A stretch of DNA of 64,000 nt from Protopterus annectens (taxonomy: Eukaryota; Chordata; Ceratodontiformes; Protopteridae), in contig NC_056734.1 in the NCBI RefSeq assembly GCF_019279795.1, positions 5,952,611 to 6,016,610 of the forward strand. The letters run 5' to 3'. A program made the translations under genes and the position numbers. Shown here in pieces: positions 11,291-23,942 of this stretch. A model generated the notes under the pieces. That model had not been told where the DNA came from. It was given only the letters and a program-made list of their open reading frames with translations, and did no database searches. Positions within the stretch are counted from its first letter, which is position 1, and each line of letters starts with the position of its first letter.

Positions 11291-13654
11291 TGCTGCTACC
11301 AAACTAACCTCTTTCATTGGATAGATTCAGAATGACATGATATATTACTTAACGCAGAGGTTTTTAGATCACAGATTTATGCATATCAGTGTAGGGAGTG
11401 CATGGGGTGAAACCTTCTTCATGGGAGGGTATGAGAACATTGACCTCATATAAAGAGGAAAAAAAAACTTGATAAAATGATGTAACAAGCAAGTCAATAA
11501 GATGTAGCAGGTCTGAATGAAAACTATAAAACAGTGGGAACTGAGAAGTGATTTTTGCCTCTGATGCTGGTGAAAGGAAAGGTGGGAATGAAGTGAAAAG
11601 TTAATGAAAATGAAGTTTGTTTGTGTCTTCGGCTTTTCCCGGTTCGGGGTCACCACAGTGGAACTCCGGTCCGCTAATGATTGGCAGTTGATTTTTACGT
11701 ACCGGCTTGCCAGACCTGAAGCACAACCTTCAACAAAGGTACACCCATTCACGCATGTCTCCACGCAGAAGGCGCTCTAGCTGAGAATCGAACCAGACAG
11801 CGTCTTACTGTGAGGCGACAACGCTACTGCAGCACCACCACCGCGGGTAAGTTAATGAAAATGAAGTACAGGTCATAATGACATGCTACTTTTGCTGAGG
11901 ATGTAGCAATATTTGGGGAGGATGGTAGATGATAGCCTTAAAGGAATGTTAAGATATAGCAGTGCTTTTGCTGTAATTTAGCATAAGTTGCTTCTGAGGA
12001 AAGTGAGTCCACTGTGTTGTCAAAATTATTTTGAAGCAATTGCTTGGTATAGCTCATAATGATAGAGATTGCCTTATTGATACTACATCATCAATATGAA
12101 GAGTTAGTCACAAGTTAGGAGAGTCTGAAGTGACATGACTGAGAAGAAGAAGGAAGAATCCTGGTCATATATTAGGTGGACGTTACTCATCAGCACAGGT
12201 CCTACTTAAAAGTGCTGGAACTCTGGATATATTTACAAGATATGCTACACCAATAACAAAAAAGTTTGTACCTGAGCTTTGAGCCAACAGAAAACATCAA
12301 AACAAATCACACTGCCCCTCAGGAAAATAGAAAACAGTCTTTGTGGTTTTACCTTTCTTAGCATTGTACCCGTAACATATGATACTGCTCCTTCTAACAC
12401 AGTGGGACAGAGAAAGGATTACTGGTTTAGTTGAACTATTCATGATATATTTGTCCCCCAGAAATGCAGTTACAACACTTCCTTTCAGAAGTTTGATATG
12501 TGTCTGTATATAGAACATGTGGAAAGTTGTAAAAACATGGAAAGGGTAACTTTTTTCAGAAGGGAAATAAATTGAAAAATGTTATACTGATGCTGCATTG
12601 AATTAAGAAAACTTTTACCAATTAATTAAAAGGCAAAAATAAAATAATTTATGCTGCAATTGATTTTTTAGGAAATCTATACGTTTAAATAAATTTGTGA
12701 AATTGCACATTTGCTGCTACTTATATTGCAATTTGAAAATTACACTATTATTGTTTCTTGACTGTGCAAACCATCACAGTGCTTAAAGAGTCCAGTTGCA
12801 TTATATTGTCTGTGAAGAAACTACAAACTTTATTATGATTTTGAAAGCTAGAAACAGACACTCTTCAATATAAAATAGTTAACATCTAGTTTAGCTGATA
12901 TATACTCTTGTATATTACCTGTTTGTATAAAGCTTTTGTTTTAACTTCCACATGGGAAAATACTTTTGTTTGCATATTTAATTGTCAAGTGTACTGCTTT
13001 ATTTTCTTTATTCCAAGTAAAGAATTTTATTACTGAATTTTTAAATGCTCGTGACAGGTGATCTTTATATTAGCTTAAGGATATGCGTGTTGAACAGGTG
13101 TGGAACTAACTATGTGCATCTGTCCTGAGAAGTGCTACTGCTCAAGCTGTTTCAACCATTCAAAGAATCAAAGGTTGGCTTATTTTAAGGGAAACTGTTA
13201 TTTGTTTTCTTGGTTTGCACAACAGCTTGGCTGATGGCAACATAATGGGAACCAGGGATGTGGATGATGGTACAGAAGCGCTATCAGGTACCATCCTTTA
13301 GAAAAACCTTCCCAGTGTTTCATTAATATCAGGGCTAAGCCAACACTATTAACATGTCCATAGTGATCAGGAGCAATGCTAATCAGATATGCATGTGGCC
13401 AGGCCAGTGTGAATGACAAGGATCATTCAAGAAGGCAAACAACATTATATTCTGTTTCGACAGCAATTCATTTGGTAATTCTACTCCTGATATGCCTTTA
13501 TCTGCATCTGTTACTACAGTTTCCTAAGTACTGATCCCAATTCACGATGAGTGTCTTTCTCATGCTTAAGGTTGAATTTCTTAAACTACTGTTGGTTGTG
13601 CATTAGTATTTGAGGAAAATCTCTTCCACATGTTTATTCTCACATTACACAAGA
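11291..13654. other. AT-rich unrecognised DNA with a SINE
   Basis: Sequence beyond the truncated Harbinger. Apart from the SINE at 11,617-11,848 I recognise nothing. The stretch 12,540-13,070 is strongly AT-rich with no coding signature. It is repeated at 21,578-23,942. Confidence 0.6.
11617..11848 (-). mobile_element. tRNA-derived SINE with perfect 19-bp target-site duplication
   Basis: It is flanked by identical AAGTTAATGAAAATGAAGT at 11,598-11,616 and 11,849-11,867. On the minus strand the head reads GGTGGTGCTGCAGTAGCG (A-box region) and GGTTCGATTCTCAG (B box). The body contains a GTGGAG-ACATGCGTGAATGGGTG stretch, and the element ends GTGACCCCGAACCGGGAAAAGC with a short CAAA-rich tail. 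The same family occurs at 34,027-34,313. The intact flanks make this one of the best-defined insertions in the window. Confidence 0.9.
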
Positions 13655-13851
13655 GTATAAATAGAACGTGCTGGAGGGACAGATTCATCACCCAGAGACT
13701 CCCTATGCTGTGGAACAAAATCCCGGTACATGTGAGGCAGAGCACCTCTCTGGCCTTGTTCAAGAGGAATCTTGACCAATGGATGGGAGATTGCAGATAT
13801 ACCCCAGGGATTACTTCAGTGTCACTGCTTGACAGAGGCACAGCAAAATGA
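13655..13851 (+). mobile_element. CR1-E 3' fragment, cut by the duplication junction
   Basis: Plus-strand C-terminal CR1 RT segment, open as NRTCWRDRFITQRLPMLWNK and RQSTSLALFKRNLDQWMGD. It stops abruptly at 13,851 where copy 2 of the tandem duplication begins. The complete 3' end is present only in the second copy. Confidence 0.9.
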
Positions 13852-15293
13852 TGGTTCACCATGCCACTTGTAGTGGTTAATGAGAGATACCGTATGCTGG
13901 CATTCGTCACGTGCACATCACATACATTTGTGTACCTTATATGGTCCTTATGTTGTATGTTGTTGAATTGGCTGTATAGTTACACAATCACTGGTGTGAC
14001 ACAGGCCTGTTTATGTTTCTGTTACAGGAGTCTGTTGGGATAACCTATGAATACACAGTGGAAATAACACAGCACAGGATGACATGTCAGCACAGTGGAC
14101 ATATGTGGTTAGCAAGGTACAGCACTATAACTGCATGGGTCCATAGGTTCATATGTGTATAACAGGCTAACAAGGACAATATTGGCATTCAGCATACTCA
14201 TGCATCCCTAATCTTTGAGAAGGTCTGCTACCCTTCATAAGTGCCACCAGGGTTTTGATGGAGATGACGCATCTACATATATCCTGTGTCCATTACCAAC
14301 AGTTGCCCAGCAACAGTTATGATTGCTGTGTTCTGCACCCCAATGTGTAACCTGCACATGATGTGTGACACAGCAGATGTGTGCATGGCATGCATGGGGG
14401 ACCTGTTTCATGTAGGGTGTACTGCCTGTGTTACATATCTGTCTCACTAGCATGTACTATGCATGCCACACTGCTGTTATTGTTGTGTAGCACAGGTGAC
14501 ACATGTGTTAGTCCTGTTATGGATACATGAGAGTTACACAGTGGGAACTTACACCTCCCTGTATGGAGCCATACAAATCTCTTTCAAAGCATTTCAGAGA
14601 CAGTCTACACATGTACAGTTCTGACATGGACTCCATAGGACATGTTTTCTACAAATGTGTAGTGGTATAGGTTGGAGCCTATGTGACTGCTACAGTTGTA
14701 CGATATGCCTGTGTAGTGACATGGCAAGGGTGACATTGCACACAGTGATAGCTGTGATGACTGCCATATTCAGTATACCAGTGCCAGTCTGGGAAGTATA
14801 TCCCAAACCTGTCAGTATTGGTGTACAAAAGTGAATGCATCCACATCTTTCTAACCAGTGATAGTCGAAGGCTACAGTACTCCCTGTGTTCAATCCATAA
14901 ATCCCATGGTTCTGTAACATATTGTACAATGCTCTAGCAGGCTCACACAAATGCATGGCTACATTGTGGCTAACACCACTTCCAATCAGTGTGTAGAGGA
15001 CATGCCAAGGCACACGTAGTGCATGTTGGCTGTATGTAGGTGTGAACACTTACTTATGTAATGGTACATACTACAGATCACAGTATGGGGTGCACACAAC
15101 TCACCTCATGTTGGCTAGTACTATCATTTTAGGACATATTATGCTTGATGACATATGTAGGCCTTGTTGTGGTCAGTCCCTTGGGGCTACATCACCTGCT
15201 ACAAATAAAACACTGCAAAACCCTAAATATGTCTAGGTTACCAAGGTTATGCCATATGGATATATACACAAGCACCAAGGGGGCTGGAATGAA

Positions 15294-15540
15294 ACTAGAA
15301 CCCCTACCTATCTAGTTGTATGCACTATAGACCACAGTACTTATTGCATACATCATGGCCTACATCTGACATTATGCTGTCAGCTGGTAGTCATAAGGTG
15401 GCTGCCATCATCAGGCCTGGTTGAGGAGGACAGTGTGGAAGCTAGCAGCAAGTTTCAGGGTCAAAACGTGTATAGCCATTGCAGCTGGATAGCCCATGAG
15501 GGCATGTCCATTCATTTACAGGGAGATACACACACACACA

Positions 15541-15621
<81 letters not shown>

Positions 15622-15718
15622 CAAGTGGGCTGGAGTGAGATTAGAGCCCCTACCTATCTAGTCTTATACCCTATAGATCACAGTACTTATTGCACATGCA
15701 CAATTTAAGTCTGTTGTA
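15294..15718 (-). repeat. Tandem tRNA-like internal units with (CA)n, copy 2
   Basis: Duplicate of the units at 5,030-5,440. The (CA)n between them spans about 15,529-15,618 and is 12 bases longer than in copy 1. Confidence 0.6.
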
Positions 15719-17016
15719 TTGTGATTGCAGGCACAGTACTTGTGCATTACACAAACTAGGCCTGTATTGACCAGCATCTGTGGCCTGCAGTGTGATATTG
15801 CTTCATACTGTTATTTGCATGCAGTGTCCTAGCAGTGGGATAACTATAATTATCCTAGCTATGTGTACAGTTACCAGCATTGCCATATGTGGCATACCTG
15901 TGGGCAGGGACAGGTTGCCCTGTCCATACATGTGTTGACAACATTATACATTACAGCATCTGCTGATATATGTAGGTTTACATGGTGACATCCAGCAGGC
16001 ACAGGGGTCTGTGGGTAAGTGGAATTTGTATGGTTGCACCCTTAGCTTGGATCCTTTGAGCAACAGTATGGCTGTGTGGTAGTGGAGATTTACACACCAT
16101 TCTTAGTGTATGTCAGACAATACAGACATCCACACACATATTTCTGTATATAACAGGGATATGTATATATAACTGTAGTCACTTGTGTGTATGATATGTA
16201 TATGTGTTATGTAGATTTATGGCCGTATGTATCATTTTAATAGATATAGCTATATATATCAGTACATATGTATTTGTCACTACATTGCAATAGATATACT
16301 ATGCATGTGAAAGAGAGATAGCGACAGATGGATACATATACGTATATATGTCTGTATAGACATTTATATGTAACAGATCACTTTGATGAAGTGGAAACAG
16401 GATTGTGCTCATTTTAATTAGGTGTATGGGCATGCCCAGTGGGGACTGTCAGTACTAATAAGGTGACTCCAGTCCACACCTACCTCTACTTCAGTCCAGG
16501 ATTTTGTATGTTACAACAGTAACATCTGCCCCTGTTTCTGCAGTACTGCACTTCACTAAAACTGTCCACAGTTTTCCCCAGCTGTCTGCTGTACTTAATC
16601 TGTGACTGTGGTTAGTAATGTTACACCACTAACAGACTGACAGTCTGGATATCTCTCTACTGTCCTGATTTCCACAGAATGTCCAGAGTTTTGCCTCATA
16701 TGTTTGGTCTACTCCTCATACATTTGTGGTCTTCTGGTGAAGTATTGAATATTGATATCACTACATTATACTAATTACAGACAAACATTTATGTTGCAGA
16801 CATTATATCCTTCAGAACATATGTAATAATGCAACACCTTTACTTCCAGTGACTTTCTAGGTTTATGGGGACAATATTTGAAATCTGACCCTATGTTTGG
16901 CCCTATGTACCCCCACTCTTAGGTTCATGGGTTCATAGGTAGGTACTAAGCTATCGGCCCAAAGGCCTATGTAAGCATAGCCAACAAGGTTCTCTGGCTT
17001 TCACCTCCCAAGGATG

Positions 17017-18987
17017 CTATTTACCTGTGCTCCTGCTGAGCAGGGCCACCAAAGTGATTCCCGGGGTGAATTTCCTATTACCCATCCACTCATCAAAATT
17101 TTTCTTGAAGAATGCTAGTGAGGAACTCTGCTTGACATAGACAGGTAGCTTGTTCCAGAGTATGGGAAGTCTCTGGGACAGGAATATATCCCTCCAGCAT
17201 GTTCTGTTAATTGTAATGATGAGGTTTAGGTCTCTAGAGCATGTGGCTCTGAGGGCTTGGGATTTCCTTAGGTGTAGCATGTCCAACAGCTCTGGGTTTG
17301 ACATAGCTTTGCATGTTAGGCAGAGATCACCTCATAGGCGATATGCTACGGAGTAAAGCTGGAGTTTTTTGAGGTGGTCAGCACAGGGCATCTGAGTCCT
17401 GTAATCCTCTTTGTGGGATATTTTTGTGGACTTTCCAGCTGCTGTAGATGTCTTGTAAGGTACATTCCAAAAGGGGGATTGTACTCTATAATGAGTCTTA
17501 TGAGAGCTGAGTAGAGGGAGACAATGACCTCTTTTTTCCTGAATGAGAACCTTTTCATGATGAGGTGTGCCACGTAGAAGGATTTACTGATTACTGTAGT
17601 GATGTGGTTATCAAAGGAGAGGCTACTGTCCACTTGAGTCCCGAGGTCTTTTATCACACTTTCGGTGTTAAGTGGGTTGCCGCCTATGTGGTAGTTCATA
17701 GGTACAGATTTTTTACCAAAGGGGATGACAATGCACTTTTTGGCATTGAGCTTGAGTCCATGGCTCTGACACCAGGCATCAGCCTCAGTGAGGCCCTTTG
17801 GTAGGATGTCCACATTGTTTTAGGACTCGACTATGGCACCCAGTTTGCAGTCATCTGTGAACTTCATCAGCCAGAGGCCCTCTGTGTTAGCCCGTACTTC
17901 AGAGAAGTAAATCTCAAACAGGAGAGGACCCATGACTGAGCCCTGTGGTACTCCACTTGTCACGGGTTTGATGTCAGATTTGAAGTCTGCAATTTTTACA
18001 GTGTCGGTTCTGTCAGTCAGCCAGTTGGTAACCCATCGTATGACATATGGATTTATACCCAATTTGGTGAGTTTATATATGATGCCAAATGGGGGATGGT
18101 ATCAAAAGCCTTGTCGAGGTCAAGATAGGCTGTGTGAACTGCCTTACCCTCGTCCATGGCTTTGTTGACTGTTTCAAAGAAGTTGATCAGGTTCAAGAGA
18201 CCTGATCTGCCCTTCACAAACCCAAACTGGGTGGAGTCCAGAATTTGGAGCTTACCAATATCTTTGTTTATGAGTTCCATGATGATATGTTCCATGACCT
18301 TGTAAACCAGGCTTGTCAGGCTAATAGGATGATAGTTCCTGGGGTTCATGGTGGCACCTCCTTTGTGGAGTGGTACAACTGTTGCTGTGCACCATTCAGT
18401 GGGTACAAAGCCTTCCGTGAGGCTATGACTGAACATGGTGCTTAGGTGGGGGGCCAGTTCATTCTGGAGTTCGTGTAGAAAGCAGCCAGGGATATTGTCC
18501 AGTCCCATGGATGCTGTGTTCTTGTCTTTGGATTGTGCATTTTTTACCTGTTCAGTTGTAATTGCAGGGCCACTGCATTCTACCGGTATGGATATTGGTC
18601 CTTTAGGGGGTGAGGGGGGTAAAGTTAGCACTGAACCTATCAGCTAGGATGTTAGCAATATCTGTTGGTTCATTGATTTTTCTGCCATTTTGCTGTAACT
18701 CAAAGCAGATCTGAGTGTTGCCATTGAGATTCTTGACATAGCTATAGAATGTTTTGTGGTTGTCCTTTGAGTCAGTGGCAATCTTGTTTTCATAGTTTGC
18801 TTTGTAGGATTTTATGAGGGATCTCAGCTTTTTGCTGAGGCTGACCAGGGAGCTCCTCCACTTGTAGGATTTTACTCTCTTTTGCAACAGTTTCTTCCTT
18901 CTGTTTGTTTATAGCAGGGGACCACCAGATTGATTTCCTTTTTTTAGATGACTGTGTCTTGGTTCTATTAGGGATAACACAGTCCAT
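17017..18987 (-). pseudogene. CR1-A ORF2 reverse transcriptase, copy 2
   Basis: Same motifs as copy 1 (LDLDKAFDTIPH, SGVPQGSVMGPLLF, FTDDCKLG, CWRDIFLSQRLP). Here the N-terminal RT block is open for 192 codons (18,053-18,631), against about 151 in copy 1, because a G-run is two bases longer. A T-run near 18,880 is one base longer, which shifts the linker. Stops remain near 17,819 and 17,338, so it is still a pseudogene. Confidence 0.9.
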
Positions 18988-19035
18988 GCATCCATGTAGG
19001 TGCTTATAGAGTGTGTTGGTGTAAGATTTGGCAGT

Positions 19036-19193
19036 GGTTCATAGGTTCATAGGTTAGTACTAGGCTAACTGCCCTCATGGGCCTTTTTTAAGCCTAGCCA
19101 ATTACCCCATGTCAGAATCAAACCCTGTACCTTGTATTTCTATGGTAAGCACCTTAACCATTATGCCAACCTCCTACCCAACTGTATTGTCCA
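19036..19193 (-). mobile_element. tRNA-head SINE with CR1-type tail, copy 2
   Basis: Duplicate of the SINE at 8,756-8,910, with the same A- and B-box-like motifs and CR1-like octamer tail. Confidence 0.7.
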
Positions 19194-19207
19194 TCTGCAT
19201 GGGTGTC

Positions 19208-19982
19208 GTGAAGTTGGCTACTTCTGTCTTAAGGACCACAAAGTTGGCTTTGGAGAAATTTTTTACAGTGGTTTCTTTACTGGGGGTGGGGGTGGGATGT
19301 GGATATCTATGGTGATTAGTTTATGGTCGGCTCTGACCAACAAGGAGATGACTTCAGGTGTGGAGCACCTGTCACTCATGTTGGTAATTACTTGATCTAG
19401 GATATTATTGCTCCTGGTAGGGGTGTGGATAAGTTGATCCAGGGCGTTGGAGTTTATGAATTCTAGGAAACATTGTGGAAAGGAGTTGGTACAAGAGTAG
19501 TTTTCTCAGTTAATGGTGGGGTAGTTGAATTTTCCCATTATTAGGGTATTAGGTTAGACCCTGATATTCTCTATTATATCAAGAAAAGAGTAGTGGGAAT
19601 CCTGGGGCATGTTGGGGGATCTGTAGCAAGCTACAATATGGATTGCAGTTTTGCCCAGAGTTAGTTGCACTTGGATAATTTTGGATGCATTATGTTGGGT
19701 AACTAGTCTGGAGGTGTGGTTATCCTTAATGAATATGAACACACCTCTGCCCTTGGTGTTCTGGTCCTGGTTTGATGGCCAAAAGGTATGGTATGAGTTA
19801 TATCCTGGTAATGCAGGGGTGCTGTCTGGAGCCTTGAACCAGTTTTCAGTCACTGCACAGATATCGTCGATATTCTCCATTTTATTGAGTACCTCTAGTG
19901 AGTGCATTTTGAGGTTTAGGCTTCTAGCGTTGAGTAGCATTACCCTCAGTTTTTGCTTGCCTGTATCAGTTATGGTGGTCAT
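19208..19982 (-). pseudogene. CR1-A ORF2 endonuclease, copy 2
   Basis: Identical over its first 142 codons to copy 1 (LLNARSLNLK, ICAVTENWFK, ACYRSPN), followed by the same stop and the same GKFN substitution in the GDFN motif. Two homopolymer indels near 19,260-19,290 change frame at the C-terminal end. Confidence 0.85.
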
Positions 19983-20824
19983 TTTGTTTTGAACCTTGCC
20001 TAAAAAGGCACTATAGGGGCGGCAAGAGCCTTACTGGCTTTGTCCAGATTTCTTGCAGTAAGAGGTAAGGCAGTCTGTGAAAACACCAACATAGTACTAG
20101 CTCACATGCAAAAGATGTGAGTAAATCCAGATTAGAGCCATCAACACCATTACCCATGCTAGCTTCCCTAGTCCACTGAGCCATTCAGGTCACCAGACAG
20201 AGAGGAGACATTCATAACGCAATCAATAGCATAAATATCTACATTGTTATCCCGCGTGAGGCAAGACATACAATGGTGTGAGCAATATCTGTGTTACAGC
20301 CCTGAGATTGCCTAGTCCACTGATATGCCATAGGTGATTTCCTGTTAAAGCAGTTGTATGGTACTCTGCTGTGCTGAGGGTGGGGAAACAATGGCATATG
20401 ATCTGCTGGGATATACAGTAGTCCAAATATCATATGAGCCCACTGCTTACCATCTCCCTTGACTGATGTAGTGAATATTCCAACCCTGAGGCGTAGTGAC
20501 TATTAAAGAACACATACTATTGGACTGGGTGCCTGTAGTCCCATGTGGATATTTCATCTGTCCAATTAGCCCAGTATATTTCCTCGCATAACAATAGCAG
20601 ATCCATACATATGCTATATTATAGTAATCCTTAAAATTAGTGTGCAGCTTAGAGACTTATCTTGCGAATGCAGTGGTTGAGAGACCTGTAGTTCAGGGAT
20701 GACTCTGTGCGATCCAAACAGTTCACAACCAAAACAATGCTAGGTACAGGTTGTGTGGGTTGCCTGGCATCAACATGTGTACTATATGTATGTAAGTAGG
20801 AGTAATGTGACAGTTTCTAGGGCC

Positions 20825-21577
20825 CTAGGTTGTCACTGAATGTGCTATGTGTTGTCTCTTAACCAATGTCAGGGTGTACTGGGCATACTTACGTCTGCCT
20901 ACAGGGACATCATCAGGGGGTTCCTCTTCTGAGTTCTCTTGTGAGTGTGGCTGTGGTGACCTAGGCACTGGTGGGGGACTGTGCATACCTTCCCTTTGCT
21001 GATCCTGTTGCAGCTGTTTCCACAGGATCATATTGTGTAGCATGGCACATACTGTGAACATATGTGCACATGTGGGTGGAGAGTACTGTAGGGCTCCACC
21101 AGATATATCAAGGCACTGGAACCATGACTTAAGCAGCCCAAACACACTTTCTATGATATTCCTAGTTTGTGTGTGTGCCTCATTATGGCATTCTTCTGTG
21201 GGTGTGTGCATTACTGATGGGTGTTATCATCAACAGTTCCAGGGCATGGACAGCATACCCCAGTAAATGGTGATGTGGGATGTTCCCCCTAGCAAACATC
21301 TGGTACAGCTGTGATGTGTGCCAGATATGGGAGTCATGATAACTGCCAAGGCTGCCCGCAAACACATTCATGATAATGTCCTGGGCATTGGACATGACCT
21401 GGCAGTTGATGGAGTGGTACCCCTTGCGGTTGACATAGACTCTACCCTTCTCATCGGGTGGTGCCTTGATTTGTACATAAGTGCAGTCTATGGTACCCAG
21501 CACTTCAGGGTAGTGTGCTACATGGTAGAAGTGTTGCATATTGCTTGTCCTTGCCTCAGGGGTGAGGGGAAAATAAA
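20825..21577 (-). pseudogene. Harbinger (HARBI1-like) DDE transposase, copy 2
   Basis: Same gene as at 10,538-11,290 but less broken. The C-terminal half is open for 128 codons, from before the NEAH-TRNIIES Glu motif to an acidic, proline-rich end (SEEEPPDDVPVG). The N-terminal half carries GTIDCT and SYHDSH. The two halves overlap in different frames near 21,190, so one true frameshift separates Asp-Asp from Glu. The helix-turn-helix N-terminus is absent. Confidence 0.87.
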
Positions 21578-23942
21578 TGCTGCTACCAAACTAACCTCTT
21601 TCATTGGATAGATTCAGAATGACATGATATATTACTTAACGCAGAGGTTTTTAGATCACAGATTTATGCATATCAGTGTAGGGAGTGCATGGGGTGAAAC
21701 CTTCTTCATGGGAGGGTATGAGAACATTGACCTCATATAAAGAGGAAAAAAAAACTTGATAAAATGATGTAACAAGCAAGTCAATAAGATGTAGCAGGTC
21801 TGAATGAAAACTATAAAACAGTGGGAACTGAGAAGTGATTTTTGCCTCTGATGCTGGTGAAAGGAAAGGTGGGAATGAAGTGAAAAGTTAATGAAAATGA
21901 AGTTTGTTTGTGTCTTTCGGCTTTTCCCGGTTCGGGGTCACCACAGTGGAACTCCGGTCCGCTAATGATTGGCAGTTGATTTTTACGTACCGGCTTGCCA
22001 GACCTGAAGCACAACCTTCAACAAAGGTACACCCATTCACGCATGTCTCCACGCAGAAGACGCTCTAGCTGAGAATCGAACCAGACAGCGTCTTACTGTG
22101 AGGCGACAACGCTACTGCAGCACCACCACCGCGGGTAAGTTAATGAAAATGAAGTACAGGTCATAATGACATGCTACTTTTGCTGAGGATGTAGCAATAT
22201 TTGGGGAGGATGGTAGATGATAGCCTTAAAGGAATGTTAAGATATAGCAGTGCTTTTGCTGTAATTTAGCATAAGTTGCTTCTGAGGAAAGTGAGTCCAC
22301 TGTGTTGTCAAAATTATTTTGAAGCAATTGCTTGGTATAGCTCATAATGATAGAGATTGCCTTATTGATACTACATCATCAATATGAAGAGTTAGTCACA
22401 AGTTAGGAGAGTCTGAAGTGACATGACTGAGAAGAAGAAGGAAGAATCCTGGTCATATATTAGGTGGACGTTACTCATCAGCACAGGTCCTACTTAAAAG
22501 TGCTGGAACTCTGGATATATTTACAAGATATGCTACACCAATAACAAAAAAGTTTGTACCTGAGCTTTGAGCCAACAGAAAACATCAAAACAAATCACAC
22601 TGCCCCTCAGGAAAATAGAGAAAACAGTCTTTGTGGTTTTACCTTTCTTAGCATTGTACCCGTAACATATGATACTGCTCCTTCTAACACAGTGGGACAG
22701 AGAAAGGATTACTGGTTTAGTTGAACTATTCATGATATATTTGTCCCCCAGAAATGCAGTTACAACACTTCCTTTCAGAAGTTTGATATGTGTCTGTATA
22801 TAGAACATGTGGAAAGTTGTAAAAACATGGAAAGGGTAACTTTTTTCAGAAGGGAAATAAATTGAAAAATGTTATACTGATGCTGCATTGAATTAAGAAA
22901 ACTTTTACCAATTAATTAAAAGGCAAAAATAAAATAATTTATGCTGCAATTGATTTTTTAGGAAATCTATACGTTTAAATAAATTTGTGAAATTGCACAT
23001 TTGCTGCTACTTATATTGCAATTTGAAAATTACACTATTATTGTTTCTTGACTGTGCAAACCATCACAGTGCTTAAAGAGTCCAGTTGCATTATATTGTC
23101 TGTGAAGAAACTACAAACTTTATTATGATTTTGAAAGCTAGAAACAGACACTCTTCAATATAAAATAGTTAACATCTAGTTTAGCTGATATATACTCTTG
23201 TATATTACCTGTTTGTATAAAGCTTTTGTTTTAACTTCCACATGGGAAAATACTTTTGTTTGCATATTTAATTGTCAAGTGTACTGCTTTATTTTCTTTA
23301 TTCCAAGTAAAGAATTTTATTACTGAATTTTTAAATGCTCGTGACAGGTGATCTTTATATTAGCTTAAGGATATGCGTGTTGAACAGGTGTGGAACTAAC
23401 TATGTGCATCTGTCCTGAGAAGTGCTACTGCTCAAGCTGTTTCAACCATTCAAAGAATCAAAGGTTGGCTTATTTTAAGGGAAACTGTTATTTGTTTTCT
23501 TGGTTTGCACAACAGCTTGGCTGATGGCAACATAATGGGAACCAGGGATGTGGATGATGGTACAGAAGCTATCAGGTACCATCCTTTAGAAAAACCTTCC
23601 CAGTGTTTCATTAATATCAGGGCTAAGCCAACACTATTAACATGTCCATAGTGATCAGGAGCAATGCTAATCAGATATGCATGTGGCCAGGCCAGTGTGA
23701 ATGACAAGGATCATTCAAGAAGGCAAACAACATTATATTCTGTTTCGACAGCAATTCATTTGGTAATTCTACTCCTGATATGCCTTTATCTGCATCTGTT
23801 ACTACAGTTTCCTAAGTACTGATCCCAATTCACGATGAGTGTCTTTCTCATGCTTAAGGTTGAATTTCTTAAACTACTGTTGGTTGTGCATTAGTATTTG
23901 AGGAAAATCTCTTCCACATGTTTATTCTCACATTACACAAGA
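21578..23942. other. AT-rich unrecognised DNA with a SINE, copy 2
   Basis: Duplicate of 11,291-13,654. Nothing is recognised other than the SINE at 21,904-22,136. Confidence 0.6.
21904..22136 (-). mobile_element. tRNA-derived SINE with 19-bp target-site duplication, copy 2
   Basis: Duplicate of 11,617-11,848, flanked by AAGTTAATGAAAATGAAGT at 21,885-21,903 and 22,137-22,155. One T-run base and one substitution differ from copy 1. Confidence 0.9.

Larger units (their letters stand above)
3584..13851. repeat. Copy 1 of a direct tandem duplication, unit about 10.27 kb
   Basis: Sequence from 3,584 (tggttcaccatgcc) recurs from 13,852 onward in the same order and orientation with a near-constant offset (10,268 at the start, 10,288 at the end). 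Copy 1 ends inside a plus-strand CR1 fragment. That fragment is complete only at the end of copy 2, so the ancestral right flank is the one at 24,140. The junction at 13,851/13,852 shares one base (T) between the two breakpoints, so there is no long flanking homology. It contains the Harbinger interior, CR1-A, the transposase, a tRNA-SINE and part of a CR1. Confidence 0.97.
16922..20053 (-). mobile_element. CR1-A, second copy
   Basis: Duplicate of 6,644-9,770 with the same orientation, 3' octamers, 5' truncation point and inserted SINE (19,036-19,193). Differences are a few substitutions (one changes an Arg codon to Ser in the RT C-terminal part) and homopolymer-length changes. Confidence 0.92.
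13852..21577. mobile_element. Harbinger element 1, duplicated right part (no Myb gene)
   Basis: Duplicate of 3,584-11,290. It includes the internal tRNA-like units, CR1-A copy 2 and the transposase. It starts inside the transposon with no left terminus, so it cannot be a complete element. Confidence 0.85.
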
